Assembly: GCA_963806045.1 (NCBI GenBank)
Contig: CAWDWP010000018.1
Location: 1-64,000 of the forward strand
DNA: 64,000 nt
Direction: 5' to 3'
From: DATCHW01 sp963806045
Lineage (GTDB): Bacteria; Bacteroidota; Ignavibacteria; Tepidaquicellales; Tepidaquicellaceae
Part shown: positions 63,181 to 64,000 of the stretch, in pieces
Position numbering within the stretch: the stretch's first letter is position 1
Layout of the letters: the number at the start of each line of letters is the position of its first letter
The notes under the pieces: model-generated
What the model was told of the DNA's origin: nothing
Database searches by the model: none
What the model saw: only the letters and a program-made list of their open reading frames with translations
Translations under genes and position numbers: made by a program

Positions 63181-64000
63181 TTGAAAAAACTTTTCAAAGA
63201 TTATTCTGAAGAGTATTTAAACTATATAAAAGTTTCGAAAAACTATTCCGAACACACCGTTATTTCTTATAGGAATGATCTCAATCAATTGGAACAGTTT
63301 TTTTGTCTTTCGATAAATGGGCTAAAGGATAATTCGAATACGGAATTTTCAATTGACTTAAATCATATCGATGTTAATATTCTAAAGTCATTCATATCAG
63401 AGTTATTTGACCGTTCCAATAAAATAAACAAAAGACCGAAAAATTTCAGAAGAGATTACTCCACAAAATCCATCTCAAGGAAAATATCGACAGTTAAAGC
63501 TTTTTTTAAATATCTGAAACGAAAAAAATACATTGATAAAAATCCCGCATCGGCTTTGATTTTCCCGAAACAAAAGAAGAAAATTCCATATTTCTTTTCT
63601 CAAAATGAAATTACCAAACTTCTCGATGATAGAAACTTTATTGACCTCAAAATACTGGATAAAGCTGTAATTGAGCTATTTTATAGCACCGGAATGAGAC
63701 TATCTGAATTAATAAATCTTATGATAAATGATGTAAATTTTGATAATAAAACTGTAAAAGTTACAGGAAAAGGAAATAAGATAAGGATAATCCCTTTTGG
63801 AAAAAAAGCCGAAACAGCTTTGAATAACTATTTTCAGATAAGAGATATATGCAATATCAAAAAATCCGATTTTCTTTTCCTTAACAAAAAAGGAAATAAA
63901 CTCTATCCCATGAATGTATACAGACAGATAACCCAAAATCTTTCAAAGGTATCAGAATCTAAAAAGAAATCCCCCCATATATTGCGGCATTCATTCGCAA
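63181..64000 (+). CDS. Tyrosine recombinase XerC/XerD-like, 3' end cut by the window
   Basis: A TTG at 63181, six bases after the topA stop, opens a frame of 273 visible residues. The N-terminal SAM-like domain (YSEEYLNYIKVSKNYSEHTVISYRNDL) is followed by the catalytic domain: R173 in STGMRLSELINL, K197 in VTGKGNKIR and the box H266-x-x-R269 in PHILRHSFA. The remaining His and the Tyr nucleophile lie outside the window. It probably resolves chromosome dimers at dif. The XerC/XerD identity cannot be separated here. Confidence 0.9.
   Translation, partial: MKKLFKDYSEEYLNYIKVSKNYSEHTVISYRNDLNQLEQFFCLSINGLKDNSNTEFSIDLNHIDVNILKSFISELFDRSNKINKRPKNFRRDYSTKSISRKISTVKAFFKYLKRKKYIDKNPASALIFPKQKKKIPYFFSQNEITKLLDDRNFIDLKILDKAVIELFYSTGMRLSELINLMINDVNFDNKTVKVTGKGNKIRIIPFGKKAETALNNYFQIRDICNIKKSDFLFLNKKGNKLYPMNVYRQITQNLSKVSESKKKSPHILRHSFA

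Overview
The window is low-GC DNA (roughly one third G+C by eye), densely coded on both strands, from what is most likely an ignavibacterial member of the Bacteroidota/Chlorobi group. The support is inferential. Two exported proteins end in a type IX secretion sorting domain with the YQNYPNPFNP/YQNFPNPFNA signature. There is a Bacteroidota-type histone H1-like protein, one candidate Bacteroidota-type promoter (TTTG, 20 nt, TATTTTTG), DUF4292 and DUF3109 proteins, and many TTG starts. No rRNA, tRNA, CRISPR array, insertion sequence or prophage was seen. The window starts inside a glycosyltransferase gene and ends inside a xerC/xerD-like recombinase gene.

Layout: 1-5300 holds a GT9 glycosyltransferase (5' cut off), a four-subunit 2-oxoacid:ferredoxin oxidoreductase (kor/vor) whose TPP subunit is broken by a one-base frameshift, and ilvE. 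Then come an alpha/beta hydrolase lipoprotein and, on the minus strand, the translation operon ffh-rpsP-khpA-rimM-trmD-rplS-dNK (6315-10818), in which rplS also carries a one-base frameshift. 10973-14979 holds rnhB, yraN, a PAP2 enzyme, hemW and a DUF4292 protein. 15079-20630 is a carboxylic-acid block: IDH/IPMDH-like dehydrogenase, mscL, HMG-CoA-lyase-like, CaiB/BaiF CoA-transferase and LeuCD-like hydratase. 20711-24600 (minus) holds lepB, lepA, a histone-like gene and sdhCD without sdhAB. 25280-31615 (minus) is an eight-gene unit from fabD through fabG and an acyl-CoA mutase to terC and a cupin. 31786-34149 is pgsA-pgpA-cinA. 34154-37656 holds the two type IX secreted proteins. After spoU and queD comes a tolC-macA-macB-type efflux operon with two permeases (39206-45105). 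45091-48557 (minus) holds an alpha/beta hydrolase, truA, a TIGR01777 protein and an APH-like kinase. 49416-53788 holds argS, and a CerR-like SDR divergent from a serine-palmitoyltransferase-like enzyme.

The most striking region is 53824-59721. A textbook cobalamin riboswitch, with a visible terminator and a mutually exclusive antiterminator, precedes six tightly packed genes: a BtuB-like TonB receptor, a CobO/BtuR adenosyltransferase, a beta-propeller lipoprotein resembling BtuG, a membrane-anchored JAMM (JAB/MPN+) metalloprotease, an E2-like ubiquitin-conjugating-fold protein with a candidate catalytic Cys, and a gamma-carbonic-anhydrase-like protein. Gaps between genes are 1-20 nt. The JAMM and E2-like pair has no E1 or ubiquitin-like partner in the window, and its place in an apparent B12 regulon is the best candidate here for an undescribed system. 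The window ends with a small unknown gene, ybeY, topA and the partial recombinase gene.

The B12 genes connect to the rest of the window through the B12-dependent acyl-CoA mutase at 27270-28841, which would use the adenosylcobalamin made by the CobO-type enzyme.
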